Counted from the first letter of the stretch, positions 18,423-27,479 are shown. The stretch: 64,000 nt of DNA from Pseudomonas viridiflava (GCF_003702045.1 NZ_RBTP01000048.1:62001-126000); one strand, 5' to 3'. Notes: generated by a model not told the origin, from the sequence alone. Translations and numbers: made by a program.

Positions 18423-19292
18423 ATGCCCAGAACAGCACCTGCCTCCATTCCTGTCTTCACGCTTTATGGCGAGACCAGCGCCTGGCCGACGCCTGACCTG
18501 ATTCACTGCGAGTCGATTCCCGAGCGCAGCAAGGTGCATGAATGGGAGATCAAGCCCCATCGTCATGGTGATCTGGTGCAGCTGTTGTATGTGCAGTCGG
18601 GCCGAGCGGTCCTTAAAGTCGAAGACGTGGTGCAAGAGGTCGATACGCCGTCGCTGCAAGTGGTCCCGGCGCTGAGCGTGCACACCTTCAAGTTCGCCGA
18701 GGACATACAGGGGCACATTCTCAGCCTGGCGCGACCGCTGGTGGAACAGCTGGAAGCGGCGCTGGACATCCCGGCCATCGGCACGGCGCGTTGCCATGCG
18801 CTGGGTGAGGACAGCGCTTACGTGGACACGCTGTTCAGCGCTATTGCCCGCGAATACCGACAGCGCAAGCCGGGGCGCGACCTGATGCTGCAGTCGTTGA
18901 TCAACGTGCTGATGGTCTGGCTTAGCCGGTGTGGCAGCGAGCAGCGGGGCGACGAGAGTCTGGTGCAGGACCGCGGTCGCGAGCATTTGCAGGTATTCAT
19001 GCATCAGCTGGAAAGCGGTTTTCGCGAGCACTGGTCCATCGAGCAGCATGCGCAGCGCATGGGAATCAGCGCGGCGCACCTGAATGCGTTGTGTCGCCGA
19101 CTGTGCAATCAGTCCGCGTTGCAGATCATCAATCAGCGGTTATTGCTGGAGGCCAAGCGCAATCTGGTCTACACGACCATGACGGTGAACCAGGTGTCCG
19201 ACAGCCTGGGATTTTCCGAGCCTGCCTATTTTTCGCGCTTCTTCAAACGCGCCACCGGACAGTCGCCAAGCCAGTTCCGCCAGCAGAAATAA
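18423..19292 (+). CDS. pobR: AraC-family activator of pobA (PobR)
   Basis: A 289-residue regulator with an N-terminal cupin effector domain (EWEIKPHRHGDLVQLLYV, about residues 40-110) and a C-terminal AraC/XylS double helix-turn-helix (about 190-285; SIEQHAQRMGISAAHLNALCR, VSDSLGFSEPAYFSRFFKR). In pseudomonads this type activates pobA when bound to 4-hydroxybenzoate; Acinetobacter uses an unrelated IclR-type PobR. The divergent arrangement with a shared 151-base promoter region supports the role. The gene ends in the arm of a strong terminator hairpin. Confidence 0.92.
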   Translation: MPRTAPASIPVFTLYGETSAWPTPDLIHCESIPERSKVHEWEIKPHRHGDLVQLLYVQSGRAVLKVEDVVQEVDTPSLQVVPALSVHTFKFAEDIQGHILSLARPLVEQLEAALDIPAIGTARCHALGEDSAYVDTLFSAIAREYRQRKPGRDLMLQSLINVLMVWLSRCGSEQRGDESLVQDRGREHLQVFMHQLESGFREHWSIEQHAQRMGISAAHLNALCRRLCNQSALQIINQRLLLEAKRNLVYTTMTVNQVSDSLGFSEPAYFSRFFKRATGQSPSQFRQQK

Positions 19293-19321
19293 AAACGGGG
19301 CGCTCCAGGCGCCCCGTTTTT
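19291..19321. terminator. Bidirectional rho-independent terminator between pobR and ppnN
   Basis: AAAAACGGGGCGC and GCGCCCCGTTTTT form a perfect 13-bp stem with a 5-base loop. The A/T arms give a T-run on either strand, so it can stop both convergent transcripts. Confidence 0.93.
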
Positions 19322-19335
19322 CTGCAGCTGTGCGA

Positions 19336-20709
19336 TCAGGTGACAACCTGGTAGCACGGCACATAGGCTGCGCCACCCGGCAGCTTCATGCGGTGCTGAT
19401 CGACGAAGGCCTGCAGCAGCTTGTCCAGCGGCTGCATGATCAATGGATCGCCGTGGATCTGATACGGGCCGTGTTCTTCGATCAGACGGATGCCTTTGTC
19501 TTTGACGTTACCCGCCACGATGCCGGAAAACGCCCGACGCAGGTTGGCCGCCAGCTCATGGGACGGGATGTCGTGGTTGAGCTGAAGTTTGGCCATGTTC
19601 TCGTGGGTCGGATCGAACGGGTGCTGGAAGCTTTCTTCGATCTTCAGCAGCCAGTTGAAGTGGAACGCGTCGTTGCGCTCGCGGCGGAACTGCTTCACTT
19701 CCTTCAGCCCCTTGTTCATCTGACGCGCAACTTCGGCCGGGTTGTCGATAATGATCTGGTAGTGGCGCTGGGCCTCTTCGCCCAGGGTGGCGCCGACGAA
19801 CGCGTGCAACTGTTGCAGATACGGTTCAGTGTTTTTCGGACCGGTCAGGACCACTGGGAACGGCACGTCCTTGTTGTCCGGGTGCATCAGGATGCCCAGC
19901 AGGTACAGGAATTCTTCAGCCGTGCCTGCGCCGCCCGGGAAAATGATGATGCCGTGGCCAACCCGAACGAAGGCTTCCAGACGCTTCTCGATGTCCGGCA
20001 AAATCACCAGCTCGTTGACGATCGGGTTGGGCGCCTCGGCGGCGATGATGCCCGGCTCGGTCAGACCCAGATAGCGGCCGCCGACGATGCGCTGCTTGGC
20101 ATGGGCAATGGTCGCGCCTTTCATCGGGCCTTTCATGACGCCCGGTCCACACCCGGTGCAGATGTCCAGGCTACGCAGGCCCAGCTCATGGCCGACCTTC
20201 TTGGTGTACTTGTATTCCTCGGTGTTGATCGAGTGACCGCCCCAGCACACCACCATCTTCGGTTCGACACCGGCGCGCAGCGTGCGGGCATTGCGCAGCA
20301 AGTGGAACACGTAATCGGTGATGCCTTGGGAATTGCTCAGGTCGATGCGCTGGCTGTCCAGTTCGCTTTCGGTGTAAACGATGTCACGCAGGGCACTGAA
20401 CAGCATTTCGCGGGTGCTGGCGATCATCTCGCCATCCACGAAGGCGTCGGCCGGAGCGTTGAGCAGTTCCAGGCGCACACCACGGTCCTGCTGATGAATG
20501 CGGACCTCGAAATTCTCGTAGGCCTCAAGGATGGTCTTGGCGTTATCGACATGGGCGCCGGTGTTGAGAATGGCCAGGGCGCACTGGCGGAAGAGGGTGT
20601 AGGTGCTGCCTGAACCGGCAGCGCTGAGCTGCTGGACTTCACGCTGGGACAGGGTTTCAAGGCTGCCCTTAGGGCTTACGGTGGCGTTAATCACTTGTCT
20701 TGGGATCAT
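19336..20709 (-). CDS. ppnN: Pyrimidine/purine nucleotide 5'-monophosphate nucleosidase PpnN
   Basis: A 457-residue LOG-family enzyme matching E. coli PpnN (YgdH) over its whole length, with characteristic blocks MVVCWGGHSIN, ICTGCGPGVMKGPMKGA, TEPGIIAAE and the nucleotide-binding PGGAGTAEE. It splits nucleoside monophosphates such as GMP and UMP into base and ribose 5-phosphate and in E. coli is stimulated by (p)ppGpp. I chose ATG 20709 (MIPRQVINATVSPKG), with GGA eight bases upstream, over ATG 20721 four codons earlier. The gene is monocistronic and convergent with pobR. Confidence 0.93.
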   Translation of the reverse strand: MIPRQVINATVSPKGSLETLSQREVQQLSAAGSGSTYTLFRQCALAILNTGAHVDNAKTILEAYENFEVRIHQQDRGVRLELLNAPADAFVDGEMIASTREMLFSALRDIVYTESELDSQRIDLSNSQGITDYVFHLLRNARTLRAGVEPKMVVCWGGHSINTEEYKYTKKVGHELGLRSLDICTGCGPGVMKGPMKGATIAHAKQRIVGGRYLGLTEPGIIAAEAPNPIVNELVILPDIEKRLEAFVRVGHGIIIFPGGAGTAEEFLYLLGILMHPDNKDVPFPVVLTGPKNTEPYLQQLHAFVGATLGEEAQRHYQIIIDNPAEVARQMNKGLKEVKQFRRERNDAFHFNWLLKIEESFQHPFDPTHENMAKLQLNHDIPSHELAANLRRAFSGIVAGNVKDKGIRLIEEHGPYQIHGDPLIMQPLDKLLQAFVDQHRMKLPGGAAYVPCYQVVT

Positions 20710-21176
20710 TCTATTTTCCATTAGAGCGATGCGATCGAGGCGGCACAGCCTGCGCATCAGGATGGTGAGCATCGAAGACGTTCACGCCTGGCGGGTATTT
20801 TCTACAGCACTTGGGCGCGAAAGCAAACGTCGGGCCTCGCCCTGTGCAGGTTTGAGGGCTCAAGCATCGGCAAATTGGCTGAAAGTCATGTAAAGCAGGC
20901 ACTTAATGGCGGCAGCCGCGTGGCTGAATTTTGACGCGAACGCAGGCCAATAGTGAACCTGACCCATTTCGCAGGGTCTGTTAGCTGATGGACTCTCTGG
21001 ACGGCCTGCAGAAGTCTCGCCGACCTCTGAGGCGTCAGGCGTTTTTTCAACTCGCCTGATAGGCAGACAGCCCGCTCCGGCAGGAGTTGCAAACCATTTG
21101 CCGCCTGCCATTGCCATCGCTAGCCGGCCCGCACACCGGGGCTTTATTTTCATTCCAGACAAAGATAATCATAGCC
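20710..21176. other. Divergent intergenic region, no gene seen
   Basis: This 467-base gap separates ppnN (minus) from the SH3-domain gene (plus) and must hold both promoters. I see no open frame with a start and ribosome site and no RNA gene. A small inverted repeat TCAGGCG...CGCCTGA lies at 21035-21059. Confidence 0.5.
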
Positions 21177-21851
21177 ATGTCTCGTCATCTTTCAGCACTG
21201 CGTTCTCGTGCCCCTGGCCTGTTCACAGCTTCGCGTCACCTCATCGGCACCGGCCTGCTGGGTGCCTTTCTTTCGGTCATTGCTCCTGTCAGTGCTCAAG
21301 CTGCGGACAGCGACCGCTGGGTGAGCGACAGCCTGACCACTTATGTACGCAGCGGTCCGACCGACGGGCACCGTATCGTCGGGACGTTGAAATCCGGACA
21401 GAAAGTCGAATTGCTCAGCACATCGGGCAATTTCAGCCAGGTACGCGGCGAGGGCGGCAGTACCGTGTGGATCCCCACCAGTGACCTGCAGGAAGTACCG
21501 GGCCAGGCCGAGCGTGTTCCGCAATTGACCCAGCAGGTCGCGGAACTCACCGAGCAACTGACCGGCATCGACAACACCTGGAAAACCCGCGTGCAAGGCA
21601 TGCAGGAAACCCTGGACGCGCGCAAGAAGCTGATCGACGAGCTGGAAGCCCGCACCAAGACGCTCAATGATCAACTGGCCGATTCCCAGGCCGAGCTGCG
21701 TTCTACCCAAGCGCGGTTGGGCGACGAGAACAAGCAAGTCATGATGCGTTACATGGTCTATGGCGGCAGCATCGCCGGAGCGGGCCTGCTGGTCGGCCTG
21801 ATCCTCCCTGCGCTGACGCGTGGCCGTAAAAAGAACGACGGCTGGGTTTGA
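21177..21851 (+). CDS. SH3-domain membrane-anchored protein (TIGR04211/YgiM type)
   Basis: A 224-residue protein with the standard layout of this family: signal peptide (cleavage probably after VSAQA, ~residue 42), a bacterial SH3 domain (~50-105; TYVRSGPTDGHRIVGTLKSGQ, VWIPTSDLQ), a long coiled coil (~110-190), and one C-terminal membrane helix (YGGSIAGAGLLVGLILPAL) with a basic tail RGRKK. Relatives are periplasmic proteins of unsettled function, in E. coli linked to tRNA-cca neighbour and osmotic stress. ATG 21177 gives a signal peptide with normal n-region. It appears monocistronic. Confidence 0.88.
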   Translation: MSRHLSALRSRAPGLFTASRHLIGTGLLGAFLSVIAPVSAQAADSDRWVSDSLTTYVRSGPTDGHRIVGTLKSGQKVELLSTSGNFSQVRGEGGSTVWIPTSDLQEVPGQAERVPQLTQQVAELTEQLTGIDNTWKTRVQGMQETLDARKKLIDELEARTKTLNDQLADSQAELRSTQARLGDENKQVMMRYMVYGGSIAGAGLLVGLILPALTRGRKKNDGWV

Positions 21852-22216
21852 CCCGCCAGGCCCGCACGCCGCAGCCCCTGCCTGTCAGGGCGCTGCGGTG
21901 CAGCGTTCGTCGTATGATGCGATTCGCTTCTCTGTAACTGCCTTCTCATCCCCGCTTTTACGATATCCCCCTCAAAATCCTCGCTCGGACTGAGTGCCGC
22001 CGAGAGCGAACTTGATGTTTGCTCTATAGTTTCTGCCTGAGTGGTCGAAAAACTGATTGCTGCCCTTGATTTATCGCCGCTGTAACGCGATGTGGGCACG
22101 CAAGCCCGTTTTATGGCATGTGGCTATTATTTAACATGCGCGTCTGAACGTGCTGGACCTGGAAATCGTTCAGGCCTGGGTCTCATATTTTCACCCTCTC
22201 CTGTGTAGGAATCCGG
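21852..22216. other. Intergenic region with one hairpin
   Basis: This 365-base gap holds a long hairpin at 21869-21898 (CCGCAGC-CCCTG paired with CAGGGCGCTGCGG, one bulge) just after the SH3 gene stop, a plausible terminator without a T-tract. The remainder should contain the promoter of the response regulator; no gene or known RNA is recognisable. Confidence 0.45.
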
Positions 22217-23818
22217 ATGCTGGCGTACAACCAAAAAAGCTTTCTTATCGTTGATGACTTCTCCGACTTTCGCAGTTCGGTGCGGTCGATGCTGCGTGAA
22301 CTGGGCGTCAAGGAAGTGGACACTGCCGACACCGGCGAGCAGGCCCTGCGCATGTGCTCGCAAAAGCGTTATGACTTTGTGCTGCATGACTTCAACCTCG
22401 GCGACGGCCGCAAGAACGGCCAGCAAGTGCTGGAAGACCTCATGGTCGAGCGGCTGCTGAGTTACGAAAGCGTCTTCATCATGGTCACTGCCGAGAACAG
22501 TCAGGCGATGGTCATGAGCGCTCTGGAATGGGAGCCCGATGGCTACCTGACCAAGCCGTTCAACCGTGCAGGCCTGGCCCAGCGCCTGGAAAAGCTTGTG
22601 CAGCGCAAGGGGTTGCTCAAGCCGATCCTGCAGGCGCTGGATCGTCGCAAACCTGCCGAAGTGCTGGCAGCCTGCAATACGCTGATCGAGCAGGACCCGC
22701 GCTTCGCTCCGCTGTGCCTGCGTTACAAGGCCGACGCGCTGCGTGACCTGAAGCAGAACGAGCCGCTGGAAGCTTTTCTCAAGACTATTCTGGCTGACCG
22801 TGCCACGCCCTGGGCTTACGCCGCCTTGGGCAGTCTGCTGCTCAAGCGCGGCAAAGTGACCGAAGCCGAAGCTGTCTACGAACAGGCGATCAAGGCCTTT
22901 CCGACCATGCCGGCGCTGTTCGATGGCCTGGCCGAGGTATTGGTGGCTCGCGGCGATGCCAAAAAAGCGCAGCAAGCGCTGGAGAACGCTGTGCGCCTGT
23001 CGCCGCTGGCGGTGCGTCGTCAGAAGCTGCTGGGCAAGCTGGCAATGGACAATGAGGATTTTGAAAGCGCCTCCAAAGCCTATCGCCAGGCGGTTTCTCA
23101 AGGCGCGCACTCACGCTTCAAGGACCCGGAAACCAACCTGGGCCTGGCGCATGCCCTGATTAGCAAGGGGGGCGATCAAGGACTGGATGCCCGCACGCGC
23201 GTCGAGATCAACAATGCGCTGGGTGATGTGGCCAAAGAACACACCAACGACGAAGGGCTGCAAGTGCGCACGCGCCTGATGAAGGCTGCCAGCCTGCAGC
23301 ACTCGGACCCGGAAACCGCCGCGAAACTCACCGAACAGGCCATGACCCGGCTTGAAGGCATGGAGCAGTTCCTGAGTGCCGACGCCGCCCTGATGGTGGC
23401 GTCGCAGCTCAAGCAACTGGGCCAGGAGGCGGCCGGCGCTGGCGTGCTGAAGAACTGCGCGGAAGTCTACGGCGATGACCCGGCCGTGATGAAAAGCGTG
23501 GCCAGCATGACCGATGATCCGGCGATTCTGGGGGCCAACAAGGCTGCCATCGATTTCAACTTGCTGGGTGTGCGCAGCTACAAGGCGGGTAACCTGCCCG
23601 AGGCGCAGGAGCACTTCCGCCGGGCGCTGGCCTTGCAGCCCAAGAACATCAGTATCGCGCTCAACATGGCGCAGTCGTTGCTCCATCCGGGGCAGAACCT
23701 CGGAACGGCCGGGCTCGAAGAGTGCCGCGCCAGCCTGAAAATGGTCGGCATGATTCCGGACAGCGATCCACGTTACGAGCGTTATCAGAAACTCAGGGAA
23801 AGGGCGTTTGGCGCATGA
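22217..23818 (+). CDS. Response regulator with C-terminal TPR repeats
   Basis: A 533-residue protein. The receiver domain (~1-130) has the acidic pair Asp13-Asp14, phospho-acceptor Asp58 (VLHDFN), the Thr of MVTAEN and the Lys of YLTKPFN. From ~140 to the end there are helical tetratricopeptide repeats (AYAALGSLLLKRGKVTEAEA, FNLLGVRSYKAGNLPEAQEH). There is no DNA-binding or enzymatic output, so it probably works through protein contact. Its stop overlaps the start of a soluble histidine kinase (ATGA), which is the obvious partner. The pair stands directly before the flagellar-glycan operon. I do not know a named homologue. Confidence 0.9.
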   Translation: MLAYNQKSFLIVDDFSDFRSSVRSMLRELGVKEVDTADTGEQALRMCSQKRYDFVLHDFNLGDGRKNGQQVLEDLMVERLLSYESVFIMVTAENSQAMVMSALEWEPDGYLTKPFNRAGLAQRLEKLVQRKGLLKPILQALDRRKPAEVLAACNTLIEQDPRFAPLCLRYKADALRDLKQNEPLEAFLKTILADRATPWAYAALGSLLLKRGKVTEAEAVYEQAIKAFPTMPALFDGLAEVLVARGDAKKAQQALENAVRLSPLAVRRQKLLGKLAMDNEDFESASKAYRQAVSQGAHSRFKDPETNLGLAHALISKGGDQGLDARTRVEINNALGDVAKEHTNDEGLQVRTRLMKAASLQHSDPETAAKLTEQAMTRLEGMEQFLSADAALMVASQLKQLGQEAAGAGVLKNCAEVYGDDPAVMKSVASMTDDPAILGANKAAIDFNLLGVRSYKAGNLPEAQEHFRRALALQPKNISIALNMAQSLLHPGQNLGTAGLEECRASLKMVGMIPDSDPRYERYQKLRERAFGA

Positions 23819-24510
23819 GCGAAGAGCAGCAACAGGGACTCGATTTTTCCATGGTGATTGCCTCCACCGTGCATGACATGAAGAACTCGTTGGCGATGCT
23901 CACCCAGGCGCACAGCGAGTGGCAGGCGAAGCTCTCGTCCCAGCAACGCGACACCCCGGAACATGGCGTGATCGAATACGAGTTTGCCAACCTCAACGGC
24001 ATGCTGGTGCAGTTGCTGGGGCTTTACAAACTCGGCGTCAATCAGATGCCATTGCGTCCGGATTACCACGAGCTGGACGATTTCATTGAAGCGCAACTGG
24101 CGCACCATCAAGAGGTGCTGGCCAGTCGCAGCATCAGCGCACGCGTGGATATCGGCGACGTAAACCCGCTGGGCTTTTTTGACCGGGAACTGGTCGGCTC
24201 GGTGGTGGGCAATATCATCGTCAACGCCATCGGGTTTGCCCGTGAGCAATTGGTGATCGGCCTCGGCGAGGAAGATGGTCAGTTGAAGATCACGGTCAAC
24301 GATGACGGTCCCGGTTACCCGGCCTACCTGATCGAGCGACAGACCGATTACGTGCAGGGCATCAATCAAGGCAGCGGCAGCACCGGCCTGGGCTTGTACT
24401 TCGCTGCCCACATCGCTCGGCTGCACGTGCGCAACGGCGTACAAGGGCGAATCGAAATCGCCAACGGGGGCGTGCTGGGCGGGGCGATGTTCAGTATCTA
24501 CCTGCCGTGA
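23815..24510 (+). CDS. Soluble histidine kinase paired with the TPR response regulator
   Basis: A 231-residue cytoplasmic kinase without membrane helices or sensor domain. It starts almost directly with the phospho-acceptor helix, His20 in STVHDMKNSLAML, followed by an ATPase domain with N box (NIIVNAIGFA), G1 box DDGPGYP and G2 box GSGSTGLGLYF. ATG 23815 overlaps the stop of the response regulator. With no input domain it is likely controlled by its partner or an unlinked sensor. The compact form resembles kinases of signalling phosphorelays that are recruited to other proteins. Confidence 0.88.
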   Translation: MSEEQQQGLDFSMVIASTVHDMKNSLAMLTQAHSEWQAKLSSQQRDTPEHGVIEYEFANLNGMLVQLLGLYKLGVNQMPLRPDYHELDDFIEAQLAHHQEVLASRSISARVDIGDVNPLGFFDRELVGSVVGNIIVNAIGFAREQLVIGLGEEDGQLKITVNDDGPGYPAYLIERQTDYVQGINQGSGSTGLGLYFAAHIARLHVRNGVQGRIEIANGGVLGGAMFSIYLP

Positions 24511-24674
24511 CAGCCAGGGTGCGGCACACGCTATCGTTATATTGACGCAGCATCTGCCACCGGCCTTCAGCCCGAGCCCGACAAAACGTCATCTTTTTGG
24601 CTAATGCCTGTCGGGCGGGTGGTCTTTTCCCGTTTTCGCCCAGCAGATCCGGCCTCCGCGCCAGCCCCATAGCT

Positions 24675-24690
24675 TGGTTCGATTATTGCT
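24675..24690 (+). promoter_or_regulatory. Sigma-54 promoter of the mVio acyl operon
   Basis: TGGTTCGATTATTGCT has GG and GC separated by exactly 10 bases and a TTGCT -12 element. It differs from the flgF promoter found in this window (TGGTTCAAAAATTGCT) at only three positions. The predicted start is near 24701, about 60 bases before the acyl carrier protein gene. Confidence 0.75.
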
Positions 24691-24761
24691 TCGTCGCTAA
24701 CAAGCGTCGGCTTTGACCTGCGCAGAATCAATCCAATAGCGGGCTGTCCGGGAGCGTAGAG

Positions 24762-24971
24762 ATGGAAGACAAAGTACTCAGGCTGATCGAAGAAGCGATG
24801 GAAGCAGACGAAGGCAGTTTGAGCCGGGGGCAAAACCTTGATTGGGATTCCATCGCGGTCCTGACCTTCATGTCGCTGGCCGACGAACATCTGGGCAAGA
24901 CCCTGGCGGCCAATCGTCTCAATGGCTGCAAAACGGTGGATGACGTCATCACGCTGGTTACAGAGCAATAA
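24762..24971 (+). CDS. Dedicated acyl carrier protein of the viosamine island
   Basis: A 69-residue acyl carrier protein. The phosphopantetheine attachment site is Ser30 in LDWDSIAVL. It is not the fatty-acid housekeeping ACP, which is longer, very acidic and usually next to fabG/fabF. Position at the head of an operon with a ketoreductase, an acyltransferase and a KAS III enzyme indicates that it carries the short acyl chain (acetoacetyl, then 3-hydroxybutyryl) destined for the amino group of dTDP-viosamine. A sigma-54 type promoter lies about 70 bases upstream. Confidence 0.88.
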   Translation: MEDKVLRLIEEAMEADEGSLSRGQNLDWDSIAVLTFMSLADEHLGKTLAANRLNGCKTVDDVITLVTEQ

Positions 24972-25021
24972 GTGATCAGTCTTTTCGGATCGTGTAAATC
25001 AGCCCTCAAGGGGAACGTTGG

Positions 25022-25783
25022 GTGGTGAGTAGTCCTTTTTCTCTGAGCGGTAAAGTGGTCATGGTCACCGGTGCCTCTTCGGGCATCGGCAGCCAGGTGG
25101 CAATCTGGTTGAGTCAGCAGGGCGCTCGTGTGGTGCTGGTGGCCAGAAATACCGAACGGCTCGAAGCCACAAGACGCCAGCTCCAGGGCGAAGGCCACGG
25201 GGTCGAGTCTTTCGACCTGCTGGACGCTGCGGCCGTTTCCAGCTGGATGCGCGACGTTGCCAAGACCTATGCGCCTTTCGACGGGCTGGTGCATGCCGCT
25301 GGCGTGCAAATGCCAATGCCGATTCGGGCGCTGGGCGTCGAGCAGTGGGAAACGGTATTTGCCACCAACGTGACCTCTGGCTTCTCGCTGGTCAAAGCCT
25401 TCAGGCAGAAAGGGGTGTTCGTTCAGGGCGCCAGCATTGTTTTGCTGTCGTCGGTGATGGCCCAGGCCGCCCAGCCATCCTTGATGGCGTACTGCGCCAG
25501 CAAGGGGGCGGTCGAATCGATGGTCCGTGCGGCTGCCCTTGAGCTGGCACGCGATGGCATCAGGGTCAATGCAATTGCGCCGGGTGTGGTGAGGACCGAC
25601 ATGACCCGTAAGCTCGAAGAACGGGTGGGGGCCGACTCCATGAAGGCGGTGGAGCAGAAACACCCGTTGGGGTTTGGTGAGCCGCTGGACATCGCGTACG
25701 CGGTCAATTACCTGCTGTCCCCGGCCGCTCGCTGGGTGACCGGAACGTCAATGGTCGTTGATGGGGGGTATCTGGCGCAATGA
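25022..25783 (+). CDS. vioR: 3-oxoacyl-ACP reductase (SDR) of the viosamine island, VioR
   Basis: A 253-residue short-chain dehydrogenase. The cofactor loop TGASSGIG spans residues 16-23 and the catalytic set is Ser143/144, Tyr157 and Lys161 (YCASK). In context it should reduce acetoacetyl-ACP to 3-hydroxybutyryl-ACP. The start is GTG 25022 behind AAGGGG at proper spacing; a second GTG at 25025 is an equal possibility. The stop overlaps the next start (ATGA). The symbol follows the name used for the reductase of the P. syringae mVio island as I recall it; the enzyme class is certain, the name less so. Confidence 0.85.
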   Translation: MVSSPFSLSGKVVMVTGASSGIGSQVAIWLSQQGARVVLVARNTERLEATRRQLQGEGHGVESFDLLDAAAVSSWMRDVAKTYAPFDGLVHAAGVQMPMPIRALGVEQWETVFATNVTSGFSLVKAFRQKGVFVQGASIVLLSSVMAQAAQPSLMAYCASKGAVESMVRAAALELARDGIRVNAIAPGVVRTDMTRKLEERVGADSMKAVEQKHPLGFGEPLDIAYAVNYLLSPAARWVTGTSMVVDGGYLAQ

Positions 25784-26421
25784 CTGCCAAAAACTTGCTC
25801 ATCGTGGGTGCCGGAGCGTTTGGACGCGAAGTGCATGCGTGGCTGACGGACTGGGTGGCGCAGAATCCCGGCTGGTCCATTGCCGGATTCATTAACGACG
25901 GCCCCGGTTCGACCGAGCGCTTCGAGCATTACCCGCCAGTCGTTTCAACCATAGACGGTTACGAGCCCAAGCCTGATGAGTATCTGGTCTGCGCGATCGG
26001 TGCGCCTGCGGGCAAACGCGCTGTCGTGGAAAAACTGCTCGCCAGGGGCAGCCGCTTTTTTACGCTGATCCACCCCTCGGTCATCATGGGCGAAAATGTC
26101 GTTGTGGGGCAGGGCACGGTCATCTGTCCTTCAACCGTGCTGACGGTGGACCTGCGAGTCGGTGCATTCGTGACGCTCAATATCGGTTGTCTCATCGGGC
26201 ACGATGCAGAGATCGGTGATTTCTCCACCTTGAGTGGGCATTGCGACATCACCGGCGGCGTGGTGCTGGAAGAGGGCGTTTTCATGGGCACGCATGCCAG
26301 TGTCCTGCCGAAGGTCAGAATCGGCAAACAGGCTGTGGTCGGAGCCGGTAGCGTTGCGATCCGCAATGTGGCCGCGGGCACCACAGTATTCGGTGTACCT
26401 GCCAAACGCATATCGGGGTAA
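25780..26421 (+). CDS. vioB: Hexapeptide-repeat sugar N-acyltransferase VioB
   Basis: A 213-residue NeuD/PglD-type acyltransferase. The N-terminal Rossmann-like part begins LLIVGAGAFGREV and binds the nucleotide sugar; the C-terminal left-handed beta-helix (~95-205) shows hexad repeats (GENVVVGQGTVICPS, IGCLIGHDAEIGDF). The active-site base is expected to be the His of LIGHDAEIG. It would transfer the 3-hydroxybutyryl group from the ACP to the 4-amino group of dTDP-viosamine. It overlaps the reductase gene by 4 bases and the KAS III gene follows after 5 bases. Confidence 0.85.
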   Translation: MTAKNLLIVGAGAFGREVHAWLTDWVAQNPGWSIAGFINDGPGSTERFEHYPPVVSTIDGYEPKPDEYLVCAIGAPAGKRAVVEKLLARGSRFFTLIHPSVIMGENVVVGQGTVICPSTVLTVDLRVGAFVTLNIGCLIGHDAEIGDFSTLSGHCDITGGVVLEEGVFMGTHASVLPKVRIGKQAVVGAGSVAIRNVAAGTTVFGVPAKRISG

Positions 26422-26426
26422 CGCTC

Positions 26427-27443
26427 ATGACGTCTCATGCCAGAATCGTCGACATAGAATATGAACTGCCTGTTCACTCGCTGGACAACGAAACGCTGGC
26501 TCGAGAATTTCCCGAGTGGGATGTCGAGAAGATTTTCTCCAAGACCGGCATCGGTGAACGGCACATCGTCGACGACAACGAAACTGCGTCCGACCTTGCT
26601 TACCGGGCCTGTGAAAAGCTGTTCATCAAGGGCGGCATTCAGCGCAGCCAGATAGACGCGTTGATTTATTGCACGCAAAGCCCGGATTACGTGCTGCCTG
26701 CCACTGCCTGCATTTTGCAGCATCGCTTGCAACTGCCGACCCACTGCGCGGCCTTCGATTTCAATCAGGGCTGTTCGGGGTTTATCTACGGGCTGGGTAT
26801 TGCCAAGGGGTTGATTGAGTCCGGACAGTGCCGCAACGTCTTGCTGGTCACGGCAGAAACCTACAGCCGCTACATTCACCCGCAGGACAAAAGCGTTCGC
26901 ACGCTGTTCGGCGATGCAGCCGCCGTCACCCTGCTCAGTGCCACCGAAGGCGGGCCGTTTCTGGAACGCTTTCGTTATGGCAGTGACGGCTCTGGCGCCG
27001 AGAATCTGATGGTGCCCATTGGCGGCGCGCGCAGGCCTTCGGCGCAGAATCAGCAGCCTGAAACCCACGAGGATGACAACGGAAACGTGCGCACCGACGC
27101 CAACCTGTACATGAACGGCCCTGCGATTTTCGAGTTTTCCATGACGCGTGTGCCGCAATTGTTCGCCTCGTTGTTCGACGACACGCTCGCGGTGGCCGAT
27201 ATGGACCTGTTCGTGTTTCATCAGGCCAATCACTTCATGCTGGATGCCCTGCGTCGACGGTTGAAACTGCCTGCCGACAAATTCGTGTCCGCTTTCCAGC
27301 ATTGCGGCAACACGGTTTCCTGCACCATACCCATTGCGCTCAAAGAGTCGATGGACAAGGGCGCGCTCAAACCCGGTGACCGGGTCGCAGCCGTCGGTTT
27401 TGGCGTGGGTTATTCCTGGGGTGCCTGCGTCATACGTTGGTAA
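26427..27443 (+). CDS. 3-oxoacyl-ACP synthase III (KAS III) of the viosamine island
   Basis: A 338-residue FabH-like condensing enzyme with the complete triad Cys116 (NQGCSGF), His265 (FHQANHF) and Asn295 (HCGNTVS). KAS III joins acetyl-CoA to malonyl-ACP, giving acetoacetyl-ACP, the precursor for the hydroxybutyryl decoration made with the neighbouring ACP and reductase. Being last in a four-gene operon with short or overlapping junctions and followed by a strong hairpin, it belongs to this pathway and not to bulk lipid synthesis. A related KAS III (orf3) is known in the fgt1-fgt2 flagellin glycosylation island, outside this window. Confidence 0.9.
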   Translation: MTSHARIVDIEYELPVHSLDNETLAREFPEWDVEKIFSKTGIGERHIVDDNETASDLAYRACEKLFIKGGIQRSQIDALIYCTQSPDYVLPATACILQHRLQLPTHCAAFDFNQGCSGFIYGLGIAKGLIESGQCRNVLLVTAETYSRYIHPQDKSVRTLFGDAAAVTLLSATEGGPFLERFRYGSDGSGAENLMVPIGGARRPSAQNQQPETHEDDNGNVRTDANLYMNGPAIFEFSMTRVPQLFASLFDDTLAVADMDLFVFHQANHFMLDALRRRLKLPADKFVSAFQHCGNTVSCTIPIALKESMDKGALKPGDRVAAVGFGVGYSWGACVIRW

Positions 27444-27479
27444 AACGGGTCAGCCGTTTACTGAACCCCAAGGCTTTAA

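Noticed and set aside
19330..20613. Long plus-strand frame opposite ppnN
   Set aside because: The minus strand matches PpnN over its full length; the plus frame lacks any family feature.
25959..27302. 447-codon minus-strand frame across vioB and KAS III
   Set aside because: Both plus-strand genes have complete catalytic motifs; the antisense frame has none.
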